A stretch of DNA of 12,556 nt from the NCBI GenBank assembly GCA_021732245.1, contig JAKFVJ010000284.1, forward strand, positions 1 to 12,556, given 5' to 3'. Position numbers and translations under genes: made by a program. Numbering within the stretch: the stretch's first letter is position 1; each line of letters starts with the position of its first letter. The notes under the pieces were generated by a model. That model was not told where the DNA came from, did not search any database, and saw nothing but the letters and a program-made list of their open reading frames with translations. The DNA comes from Candidatus Obscuribacterales bacterium (GTDB taxonomy: Bacteria; Cyanobacteriota; Vampirovibrionia; Obscuribacterales; Obscuribacteraceae). This document shows, in pieces, positions 5,254-12,556 of the stretch.

Positions 5254-6960
5254 ATGCGCAGATTTACTACGCTACTTCTTGCATTGTCGTTGGGAACGCT
5301 GTGTCCGTCCGTCCAAGCACAGTCGTCAATAGGCGCTGTTAAGCAACCTGCTTACAACCCAGGCAAGAAAAAGTTAGCTCAGAAGTATGATCCGCCGCCG
5401 CCCGACACGATGGTGCCGCCTGTAAGTTCAAATATGCGCCCTTCCGACCCAGGCGTTTTAGAGGATCTCAAGCCTATTATTGGCGAACTGACACCGGAAG
5501 TGCAGTTGGAAGATTCGGTAATCATCCCGCCTGTACCGTTCAATCAAATAATTCCTATTGGTCAAAACAAGCTACCGCCAATAAAATTGGAAGCGAGCTA
5601 TACCGAACCTATTTCACTCAAGCAAGCTCTGATGGTTGCTCTGGGGAATAACTTACCCATTCAGATTTCCAAAGCCGACTTTGATTCTAACTACTACAAG
5701 TACCTAGGATCTTTTGGTGGTTTTCTTCCGACAATGTCGATGAGCTACATCAATCAAAAGACAAGCAGCGGACCAATAACATCTTCCCAGTCACCATTTT
5801 TCATCATGATGATTTATCCGGTGTTTCAAGGTGGTGCCAGCTTATTTGGAATGCTGCAGGCGCGTCACACGCAGGTGGCATCCAAGTACGCTTACTCGGC
5901 GCAATCAAAAGATGTCTTGCTTAGCGTTGCGCAAAAATATTATGACCTTGTTTTGAATAGAGCATTACTAACAATTCGCACAAAAGCAGTTGAAGTTTCT
6001 AAATTTCAACTGAAAGTCAATGAGGATTTGAAAGCGGCCGGTCACGGTACTGACTTTGAAATCATGCAGTCAAAAACTCAATTGGCTGAAGACAAACAAG
6101 ATCTCATCAAACAACAGGTTGCTTTTCGCAAAGCAGCACTTAGATTGTCTGTCGCATTGAATTCCAGTCTGCTTGTGAATCTGGCTCCTATCGACGATCG
6201 AATTACTAAAACAGAACTTGTCGATCATAAACTATCCCCACAGCAGCTAACGGCATTAGCAATTGCCAATCGACCGGAATTGCAACAGTACGAACACCTG
6301 CGTTTGGCCGCTAGACGAGCGATACAAGTAGCAGCTGCACCGCTTTATCCACGAGCTGGTTTCTTTACCGCTAACATCATGAATCAAGGTGTAAGTGGTG
6401 GTGGTGCCGGCGGACAAGGCAGCAGCAGTGTAGTTATTCCTGTCGGTGGCAGTGTTTCTGCCGGGGGTATATCCGAAAGTGGCAGCGGTGCAAATTCAAC
6501 ATTTAGCAGGGGCTTCATTTTAAATTGGCTGCTTTACGGCGCTGGTGTTGGCAGCCTGGGCGACATGGCTGCAGCAAGAGCACAGGCGCGTAAGGCAATG
6601 CTCAGTGCTAATCAAGAATTGCAAACAGTAATTGAAGATGTTCGCGAGTCATTCTTGGATTCTGAAACTTCCGAAAGCGAAATTGAAGTTACCTCTGAAG
6701 CGGTTGCCGCATCCGGCGAAGCACTGCGCTTGGCTGATTTGCGCTTGCGCTATCAGCTGGGCACTAACCTGGAATTAATCGAGGCGCAGCGCGACTACAT
6801 CAATGCATTATCACGTCGCGTAGAGGCATTCATTGGTTATCGCCAATCACAAGCCAAACTCTTGCATGCCATTGGACTAATTTCAGTCGACACATTGTGT
6901 GCTGAAAAGCCAAGTGATTTTAAGGTCAATTTTGGAAAGTACCGAGGAAGAAATCCATGA
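5254..6960 (+). CDS. TolC-family outer-membrane efflux channel
   Basis: Outer-membrane and periplasmic tunnel of the tripartite pump encoded here. In 568 residues there is a signal peptide cleaved after VQA (about residue 22), a proline-rich linker (about 45-115, including PPPPDTMVPP), then two outer-membrane efflux repeats. The first runs about 120-310, with a beta-hairpin around 155-192 and helices with DFEIMQSKTQLAEDK. The second runs about 327-545, with hairpin 366-430 and TNLELIEAQRDYINAL (504-519). A Gly/Ser-rich loop at 379-419 fills the second hairpin and is probably the surface-exposed loop. Helix-rich repeats and the LYGAG turn fit TolC. C17 lacks a proper lipobox, so it is not a lipoprotein. 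A clear ribosome site is not seen before ATG 5254. It overlaps the next gene by ATGA. Confidence 0.92.
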   Translation: MRRFTTLLLALSLGTLCPSVQAQSSIGAVKQPAYNPGKKKLAQKYDPPPPDTMVPPVSSNMRPSDPGVLEDLKPIIGELTPEVQLEDSVIIPPVPFNQIIPIGQNKLPPIKLEASYTEPISLKQALMVALGNNLPIQISKADFDSNYYKYLGSFGGFLPTMSMSYINQKTSSGPITSSQSPFFIMMIYPVFQGGASLFGMLQARHTQVASKYAYSAQSKDVLLSVAQKYYDLVLNRALLTIRTKAVEVSKFQLKVNEDLKAAGHGTDFEIMQSKTQLAEDKQDLIKQQVAFRKAALRLSVALNSSLLVNLAPIDDRITKTELVDHKLSPQQLTALAIANRPELQQYEHLRLAARRAIQVAAAPLYPRAGFFTANIMNQGVSGGGAGGQGSSSVVIPVGGSVSAGGISESGSGANSTFSRGFILNWLLYGAGVGSLGDMAAARAQARKAMLSANQELQTVIEDVRESFLDSETSESEIEVTSEAVAASGEALRLADLRLRYQLGTNLELIEAQRDYINALSRRVEAFIGYRQSQAKLLHAIGLISVDTLCAEKPSDFKVNFGKYRGRNP

Positions 6961-8156
6961 ACGTAAAGCGCGCAACGCTAGTAGTACTAGCTGCACTAAC
7001 GCTAACATCTTGCAGTCAGGAGCCGGCCAAAGAAGGCCGCCCGTCGGCACATGTGACAACCACGCGGATTGACTCTGCTACCGTCACTACGGCGAGCACC
7101 CTTATTGGCGAAATGGATTCTCGTAAGTCAATTGATCTCTATCCAAGAGTGGATGGGTATGTTCGAGCTATTCCTGTTCGCCCTGGGGAAAAGGTAAAAG
7201 CCGGACAGCTCATTATTGCCATTGATCCAACTAAGCAGGAAGCAACTGTTGCCGCCAAACGTAGTAGCGTTGAATTGGCAAAGGCTGATCTAGCAAAGGA
7301 GATAGGTGAATTAAAATCACAAGAAGCCGACTTGTCCGCTCAAGAAGCTCAAGTTCAATTCAATGATATTGAGTACAAACGCTATTACTGGTTGGGGCAA
7401 AGAGGAGTAGTTGCTCAAGCAACAGTAGACTCACAAGAACGTGATTTGAAAGTTGCTCAAGCAAAACTAAAATCGCTCAAAGAAGCAATAGAGGCTCAAA
7501 AGGAAGTTATCGTCAGAGCGAGACGTCGCGTTGATGAAACTATTGCCGAACAGAAAGAACAAGAAGTTCAACTTAGTTACTTTTCACTGAAAGCTCCTTT
7601 CGATGGGACAATCGGAAATATCCCAGTCAAGCTTGGTGACTATGTCGCGCAATCTACTAAGTTAACCTCCGTCAGCCAGGTTAAGCCTCTTGAAGTTAAT
7701 GTCCTTGTTCCTAAGGATGATGCTGCAACGCTTAAAAAAGGCATGACCATGGAGCTTTTGGATCGTGACGGTAACGTAGTCGGTACCAGCACAATTTTCT
7801 ACATCTCACCAATTGTCGATTTAGCCAACCAGTCTGTGCAAGTAAAAGGACTGTATCCAAATGACGGACTGCAGTTTCGTCCTGACCAAACCTTGGAAGT
7901 GCGCATCATAGTAAGCAAAGCTGCCGGAATAATGGTTCCGACCGAATCCCTAACCTTCGTGGCCGGACAGCCATTTGTGTTTGTGGTTGAACAGAAAGAC
8001 GGGAAGACAGTTGCTTCCCAAAGAGTTGTGCACATTGACGACATCCGAGACAACAAAGCAACTCTTACTGATGGGGTGAAGGTTGGTGAGATGCTGGTTG
8101 TTTCCGGCGTGCAAAATTTGTCTGATGGGTCTCCTGTGGTGGTGGATAGTAAGTAA
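6957..8156 (+). CDS. RND efflux membrane-fusion (periplasmic adaptor) lipoprotein
   Basis: Periplasmic adaptor of AcrA/MexA type that joins the RND pump to the TolC channel. Lipoprotein signal with lipobox LTSC (16-19, lipidated C19). The order is the usual one: first lipoyl half SIDLYPRVDGYVRAIPVRPG (58-77) to IAID (87-90), a long charged coiled coil (about 93-208), second lipoyl half SLKAPFDGTIGNIPVKLGDYV (210-230), beta-barrel (about 240-320, with FRPDQTLEVRI at 307-317), and a membrane-proximal domain to residue 399. Start ATG 6957 overlaps the TolC stop as ATGA, with GAGGA (6944-6948) 8 nt upstream. Its own stop overlaps the RND start by one base. The assignment is secure; pump substrate is not. 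Confidence 0.94.
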   Translation: MNVKRATLVVLAALTLTSCSQEPAKEGRPSAHVTTTRIDSATVTTASTLIGEMDSRKSIDLYPRVDGYVRAIPVRPGEKVKAGQLIIAIDPTKQEATVAAKRSSVELAKADLAKEIGELKSQEADLSAQEAQVQFNDIEYKRYYWLGQRGVVAQATVDSQERDLKVAQAKLKSLKEAIEAQKEVIVRARRRVDETIAEQKEQEVQLSYFSLKAPFDGTIGNIPVKLGDYVAQSTKLTSVSQVKPLEVNVLVPKDDAATLKKGMTMELLDRDGNVVGTSTIFYISPIVDLANQSVQVKGLYPNDGLQFRPDQTLEVRIIVSKAAGIMVPTESLTFVAGQPFVFVVEQKDGKTVASQRVVHIDDIRDNKATLTDGVKVGEMLVVSGVQNLSDGSPVVVDSK

Positions 8157-11100
8157 TGTTTGCTGAGTTTTTCATTAGCCGTCCGGTATTTGCCACAGTA
8201 TGCTCGATCATTATTGTGATAGCCGGCGCTGTCTGCATTCCATCATTGCCGATTTCGCAATATCCTTCACTGGCGCCACCGCAAGTTCAAGTGACCAGCA
8301 CCTATATCGGTGCCAGCGCAGAACAAGTTGAATCCTCCGTAACAACTAGTTTAGAGAAGGAAATAAATGGCGTTGAGGGATTGAAGTATATTCAGTCAAC
8401 AAGTGGCAACGACGGCACGAGCAAAATTACAGCAACATTCGATCTCGAGCGTGGCATTGATGAAGCCGCAGTTGACGTTCAGACTAAAGTTGCAACTGCG
8501 CAAGGTCGACTTCCTGAAGACGTGAAGCGCCTTGGCGTTTCCATCAACAAAGTCTCTACGTCAATAGTTCTTGCTTTGGCTGTCTACGCCGAAGGTGTAA
8601 ATTACTCGCCGGAATTTATAAGCAATTACATCGACCTGTACGTCAAAGATCCGCTCAAGTCTATTTCCGGTGTTGGTGATGTAAGTATCGTAGGTGAGCG
8701 CAAGTACGCAATGCGTATTTGGCTGGACCCGAATAAGCTTTCCGAATATCTAATGAGTCCGCTGGATGTAGTCAATGCTCTACAGGCTCAAAATAAACAA
8801 GTAGGAGCCGGTGACCTCGGTGGAGCCCCTGCGCCTTCAGGACAGCGTTACCAGTACAACATAAAAGTATTCGGTCGTATGTCCGACCCGGCTGAGTTTG
8901 CCAACATCGTCGTGAAAAGATCCGCTGACGGCACGCTGATTCACGTGCGTGACATTGGACGAGTTGAACTTGGTGCCGAGAATTACGTCACAAACAGCAA
9001 TTACAAGGGTAAGGATGCCATTGCACTTGTTATCTATCTGCGTTCAGGCGGCAATGCACTACAGGTTGCCAGAGAAGCGCGCAAGGTGCTGGCAGGGCTG
9101 CAAGAGAAATTTCCACCTGGGTTGAAAATTGATGTCTGTCTTGACACCACGGAAGCGGTTAGTGAATCAATCGATGAAGTAATTCACACGCTTCTTGAAG
9201 CCATTGTCTTGGTTGTATTAGTCATATTTGTCTTCCTCCAAGATTGGCGCAGCATGATTATTGCCTGCGTAACCATTCCAGTTTCACTGATAGGCACGTT
9301 TGCCTTCATGAAACTATTTGGATTCTCCATCAATACATTGACGCTCTTTGGGTTAACCCTGGCCACCGGTCTGGTGGTTGACGATGCCATTGTCGTTGTG
9401 GAAAACGTCAAGAGACACATGGAAGAGTCTAAACTTTCGCCATTTGAAGCCACCCGTGTGGCAATGCGCGAAACAGCTGGAGCCTTAGTTGCCACGGCTC
9501 TAGTACTAATTGCAGTTTTTGTCCCAGTTGCCTTTTTCCCCGGAACAACCGGTCAGCTATATAAGCAATTTGCTCTTACAATTGCTATCTCAGTTGCTCT
9601 TTCTGCTTTCAATGCATTGACGCTGAGTCCGGCGTTAGCAGCACTATTATTGAAAGGCGAAGAGCACCCGAATGCCATATTCAATGCAATCAACAAGGTG
9701 ATTGACTGGCTGCGTCGTACCTATGAAGCGTCGCTTTCATTTGTATTGAAAGTAGAACCACTGGTAATTGCAGTAATGCTAGTCGCAGTTGGTATGACTT
9801 ATTGGCTATTCAAAGTCCTACCGACAGGTTTTGTGCCCTACGAAGACCAAGGCTATTTCTTCACGCTCATCAAGGCTCCGGAAGGTACTTCGCTGGAATA
9901 CACTAATGACGTAGTAAAACAAGTTTCTGCGCTGGAAGATTCTCAGCCGGAAGCCAAACCGTCGTTGGGACTTTCCGGATTTAGCTTTACCGGCAACGCC
10001 GCCAATTTGGGAATAGTATTTTCCACGCTCAAACCCTGGAAGGAACGTGAAGGTCATGAGCATACTCTGGATGCAATTATTGAGCGCCTGCGTAAGCCAC
10101 TGTCAGGTATTACTTCCGCCGGTTGCGTGCCGTTCAACCCACCAGCTTTAGAAGGACTAGGTAACTTTGGTGGCTTCGTTTACGAGCTGCAAGACCTGAG
10201 CGGTAAATCGATTACAGATCTTGCCAATACAGCCAAAAAACTTGTTTTGGCCGGCAACAAGACCAAGGGTTTGGAAGGACTGTTTACTACTTTTAGCGCC
10301 AGCACGCCCCAGCTTCAGTTGACAGTTAAGAGAGACTTGGCTGAAGTCTTAAATGTTGATACGTCCTCTATTTTAGATACGTTGCAAGTGCTGTCCGGCT
10401 CGACTTATGTCAACGACTTTGACTATCTAAATAGAAGTTACAGAGTCTATGCTCAAGCAGACAAGCAATTTAGAGCAAACCCACAAAGTATTTTTGAATA
10501 CTATGTCCACTCGCGTGACGGTCAAATGATATCCTTGCGCAATTTGCTTGATTTCAAACCGGCTCTCACAACCAACACCATCAGCCACTACAACCTATTT
10601 CGTTCCGTAGAAGTAAACGGCAACGCTGCTGCCGGCTATAGCTCCGGTCAAGCACTGCAATTTATGGATACGTTATCAAATGATATGTTGCCGAAAAGCA
10701 TGACTTATTCCTGGTCGGGAATTTCACTCGAGGAGATAAAGGCCGGAAGCAGCGCTGTATTTATCTTCATTCTAGGACTGGTCTTTGTATTTCTCGTGCT
10801 GTCTGCTCAATACGAAAGCTATACTGATCCGGCAATTATTCTTCTATCCGTACCCCCAGCTATGTTGGGCGCTTTGCTCTTCCAGTGGTTAAGAGGTTTG
10901 GAAAATGATGTGTTCTGTCAGATTGGACTAGTAATGCTAGTGGGACTTGCCAGCAAAAATGCGATCCTCATTGTGGAATTTGCCAACCATCTTCTAAAGA
11001 CAGAAAAAATTACATACAAAGAAGCAGCCCTGAAAGCAGCGGGTTTACGTCTGCGACCGATTCTAATGACGTCATTGGCCTTCATTGTTGGTCTTCTGCC

Positions 11101-11257
11101 CCTTGTGCTTGCGAGCGGTGCCGGAGCCAACGCCAGACAGTCATTGGGAACTGCCGTTTGTGGCGGCATGTTGGTGTCTACTTTTATTACGCTTTATTTG
11201 GTACCAGTAGTGTTTTCATTGATGAAGTCGTTTTTGTCCAGATCTAAAAAATTGTAA
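8156..11257 (+). CDS. RND multidrug efflux pump (HAE1/AcrB family)
   Basis: Inner-membrane proton-driven pump of 1033 residues, the full length for the AcrB group. It opens with FFISRPVFATV before the first span. The TM4 proton-relay aspartates are D409 and D410 in GLVVDDAIVVVENV (405-418); the TM10 lysine is K934 in GLASKNAILIVEF (930-942). Two large periplasmic porter regions (about 30-340 and 560-865) flank the TM2-7 block, and TM11-12 contains MTSLAFIVGLLPLV (971-984) before GAGANARQSLGTA. All key relay residues are present, so it should be functional. The HAE1 signature suggests hydrophobic or amphiphilic compounds such as drugs, dyes or detergents, rather than metals; the exact range is unknown. 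Start ATG 8156 shares one base with the adaptor's stop. No regulator gene is adjacent. Confidence 0.96.
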   Translation: MFAEFFISRPVFATVCSIIIVIAGAVCIPSLPISQYPSLAPPQVQVTSTYIGASAEQVESSVTTSLEKEINGVEGLKYIQSTSGNDGTSKITATFDLERGIDEAAVDVQTKVATAQGRLPEDVKRLGVSINKVSTSIVLALAVYAEGVNYSPEFISNYIDLYVKDPLKSISGVGDVSIVGERKYAMRIWLDPNKLSEYLMSPLDVVNALQAQNKQVGAGDLGGAPAPSGQRYQYNIKVFGRMSDPAEFANIVVKRSADGTLIHVRDIGRVELGAENYVTNSNYKGKDAIALVIYLRSGGNALQVAREARKVLAGLQEKFPPGLKIDVCLDTTEAVSESIDEVIHTLLEAIVLVVLVIFVFLQDWRSMIIACVTIPVSLIGTFAFMKLFGFSINTLTLFGLTLATGLVVDDAIVVVENVKRHMEESKLSPFEATRVAMRETAGALVATALVLIAVFVPVAFFPGTTGQLYKQFALTIAISVALSAFNALTLSPALAALLLKGEEHPNAIFNAINKVIDWLRRTYEASLSFVLKVEPLVIAVMLVAVGMTYWLFKVLPTGFVPYEDQGYFFTLIKAPEGTSLEYTNDVVKQVSALEDSQPEAKPSLGLSGFSFTGNAANLGIVFSTLKPWKEREGHEHTLDAIIERLRKPLSGITSAGCVPFNPPALEGLGNFGGFVYELQDLSGKSITDLANTAKKLVLAGNKTKGLEGLFTTFSASTPQLQLTVKRDLAEVLNVDTSSILDTLQVLSGSTYVNDFDYLNRSYRVYAQADKQFRANPQSIFEYYVHSRDGQMISLRNLLDFKPALTTNTISHYNLFRSVEVNGNAAAGYSSGQALQFMDTLSNDMLPKSMTYSWSGISLEEIKAGSSAVFIFILGLVFVFLVLSAQYESYTDPAIILLSVPPAMLGALLFQWLRGLENDVFCQIGLVMLVGLASKNAILIVEFANHLLKTEKITYKEAALKAAGLRLRPILMTSLAFIVGLLPLVLASGAGANARQSLGTAVCGGMLVSTFITLYLVPVVFSLMKSFLSRSKKL

Positions 11258-11320
11258 GGATCGCTCAATTGTTCGTCTATCCGCAAAAGATATGAACGAA
11301 TGTCGTGAAGTTGTCCAGTA

Positions 11321-11342
11321 CAATTGCATAAAAGCGCAATTG
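11321..11342. promoter_or_regulatory. Inverted repeat ahead of the TPR gene, possible operator or hairpin
   Basis: CAATTGC (11321-11327) and GCAATTG (11336-11342) are perfect reverse complements 8 nt apart. They lie in the spacer between the RND pump and the TPR gene, 45 bp before the chosen start. There is no T tract, so it is not a standard terminator. The function is unknown. Confidence 0.2.
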
Positions 11343-11372
11343 CTCAAGTATCGATTTTAGCCACGCTTAAAA

Positions 11373-11378
11373 AGGGGA
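11373..11378 (+). promoter_or_regulatory. Shine-Dalgarno site that fixes the TPR gene start
   Basis: AGGGGA lies 8 nt before ATG 11387. No comparable site precedes the in-frame TTG at 11324, so the ATG is the likelier start. Confidence 0.65.
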
Positions 11379-11386
11379 AAGTGCAG

Positions 11387-12157
11387 ATGACAAGGAAAAA
11401 GGTAACAGACTCGATTCATGGCACCGATGAGAAGACAAAGCGCTGGAAGTCAACATTTGCTGCCGCACGCATGGCTTATGAGACGGGTGAATTTCGGCAG
11501 GCGGAAAGTCTTCTTGCCCGAGCCCTAGAAATCGCAAGCGATATAAAAGAGCGCAGCTTTGCTATTGGTGCAACACATGTTGGCACAGCTGCAGTTCTAC
11601 TAGCTGAAGGGAGATTGAGCGAGGCAACTTCTGCACTTCAAAAGGCAATAGCGGGCTTGGAAGGATATGGTGACAGCGAGCACCAAGAATTGCTTGCTGT
11701 TGGCATTAGATTTTACGCTGAGGCACTTGTAGAATCGGGTGATGAAAGAGGCGCGGAAAAAGAGCTTCAAAGGTCAATTGCTATTCTGCGCAGCCTGGGT
11801 GCGGACACATATGTTCAGTTGTCTTATTCCCTCGCAGATTTAGGTGCGCTTTATTTAACTACAGGACGGCGTGGTGAGGCGGAGAAGGCTATCAGTGAGG
11901 CTATGAAGATTGCCGCTGTATTCCTTGAGCCAGGTAGCGCTGATTACACCCGCGTGGATATGATTTATCAAATAAGTAAATCAATGCCGGAAGAGGAACG
12001 TCATGATATGGCTAAAGACGGCATCAGAAAAATAGAATATCTCTACGGTGCAAAACACCCCAATATTGCCAGAGCCCTGGATAGATATTTCAAGGTCTTG
12101 CGCGACAGCGGAAATCTTGAACGGCTTGAAGAAGCGCAAAAAATGTTTGGAGTATAG
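11387..12157 (+). CDS. Tetratricopeptide-repeat (TPR) protein
   Basis: Predicted soluble protein of 256 residues with no signal peptide or membrane span. It is made of helical pairs with TPR spacing: AAARMAYETGEFRQAESLLARALEI (about 25-49), then AVLLAEGRLSEATSALQKAI (68-87), AEALVESGDERGAEKELQRSIAIL (about 110-133) and LGALYLTTGRRGEAEKAISEAMKI (about 149-172). The tail EYLYGAKHPNIARALDRY (217-234) resembles Kinesin-light-chain-type TPR units. Such proteins are scaffolds for protein contacts; no partner is shown. An in-frame TTG at 11324 would add 21 residues, but the ribosome site favours ATG 11387. The PPK2 gene starts 2 nt after its stop, so the two are probably cotranscribed and translationally coupled. 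Confidence 0.85.
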   Translation: MTRKKVTDSIHGTDEKTKRWKSTFAAARMAYETGEFRQAESLLARALEIASDIKERSFAIGATHVGTAAVLLAEGRLSEATSALQKAIAGLEGYGDSEHQELLAVGIRFYAEALVESGDERGAEKELQRSIAILRSLGADTYVQLSYSLADLGALYLTTGRRGEAEKAISEAMKIAAVFLEPGSADYTRVDMIYQISKSMPEEERHDMAKDGIRKIEYLYGAKHPNIARALDRYFKVLRDSGNLERLEEAQKMFGV

Positions 12158-12159
12158 CT

Positions 12160-12556
12160 ATGAAAACTCAAAGAAAAAAACGGACAAATCCAAATTCTAA
12201 TTTGCAGAAGATGGGCAGAAAACAATATGAGTTGGAATTGACTAGGTTGCAGACCGAATTGTGCCACCTGCAAGCGTGGGTTAAGGCTACCGGTGAGCGA
12301 GTAGTGATTGTTTTTGAGGGCAGGGATGCTGCCGGCAAGGGTGGCGTAATTAAGGCGATAAGCGCTCGAGTCAGCTCAAGGGTCTTTCGGGTTGTTTCTC
12401 TGCCTGCTCCATCAGATCGAGAAAAGTCGCAGCTTTATATACAGCGCTATTTGCAGCATTTTCCTGCTGCAGGCGAAATCGTTATTTTTGATCGTAGCTG
12501 GTACAACCGCGCCGGTGTTGAGCACGTGATGGGCTTCTGTAATGATTCCGAGTACC
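12160..12556 (+). CDS. ppk2: Polyphosphate kinase 2 (PPK2), N-terminal part, cut by window end
   Basis: Cytosolic kinase that transfers phosphate between polyphosphate and nucleotides. The first 132 residues are visible and the frame is open to the window edge; family members are usually 250-300 residues or more. The P-loop is VFEGRDAAGKGG (51-62), followed by VVSLPAPSDREKSQLYIQRY (78-97) and the Walker B region VIFDRSWYNRAGVEHVMGFC (108-127), with D111 and R112 matching family positions. The N-terminal 20 residues are basic (TQRKKR). GGAG at 12149-12152 precedes ATG 12160 by 7 nt. The motif set is diagnostic of PPK2; whether it prefers GDP, ADP or AMP needs the missing C-terminal part. It follows the TPR gene closely and probably shares its operon. 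Confidence 0.94.
   Translation, partial: MKTQRKKRTNPNSNLQKMGRKQYELELTRLQTELCHLQAWVKATGERVVIVFEGRDAAGKGGVIKAISARVSSRVFRVVSLPAPSDREKSQLYIQRYLQHFPAAGEIVIFDRSWYNRAGVEHVMGFCNDSEY

Overview
The window reads as chromosomal DNA from a diderm (Gram-negative type) bacterium. It has a TolC-family outer-membrane channel, a lipoprotein membrane-fusion protein, an RND pump and a TonB/TolA-type domain, all of which imply an outer membrane. Base composition is intermediate and gene density is high, with short intergenic palindromic repeats between gene blocks. Phylum cannot be fixed from the sequence. The mix of a polyphosphate kinase 2, TPR proteins and these repeats would suit an uncultured lineage such as the non-photosynthetic relatives of Cyanobacteria, but that is a weak guess.

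Layout, left to right. (1) upp (uracil salvage) on the plus strand converges on a dodecin gene on the minus strand; a 153-bp element with 26-bp perfect terminal inverted repeats lies between them. (2) A gene-free stretch (1014-1455) carries a good sigma70-like promoter, a terminator-like hairpin about 150 nt downstream, and a palindromic repeat. (3) A three-gene ABC-2 exporter operon follows: an ATPase and two permeases resembling the COG4586/COG4587/COG3694 trio. The second permease is broken by one extra G at 3485-3488. (4) A second copy of the same palindromic repeat family follows the operon, so the two copies bracket it. (5) A secreted protein joins a TonB/TolA C-terminal-like domain to a YafK-type L,D-transpeptidase domain. 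(6) A tightly overlapped tripartite efflux operon follows, in the order TolC, membrane-fusion lipoprotein, RND pump. (7) A TPR protein is followed after 2 nt by a PPK2 polyphosphate kinase that runs off the window.

Most of the window is cell-envelope and export machinery. The efflux operon is complete and its catalytic residues are intact. The ABC exporter has unknown cargo. I see no phage, CRISPR, toxin-antitoxin or defence system. The points most worth a second look are the TonB/TolA-YafK fusion, the possible small RNA or leader ahead of the ABC operon, the permease frameshift, and the repeat elements.
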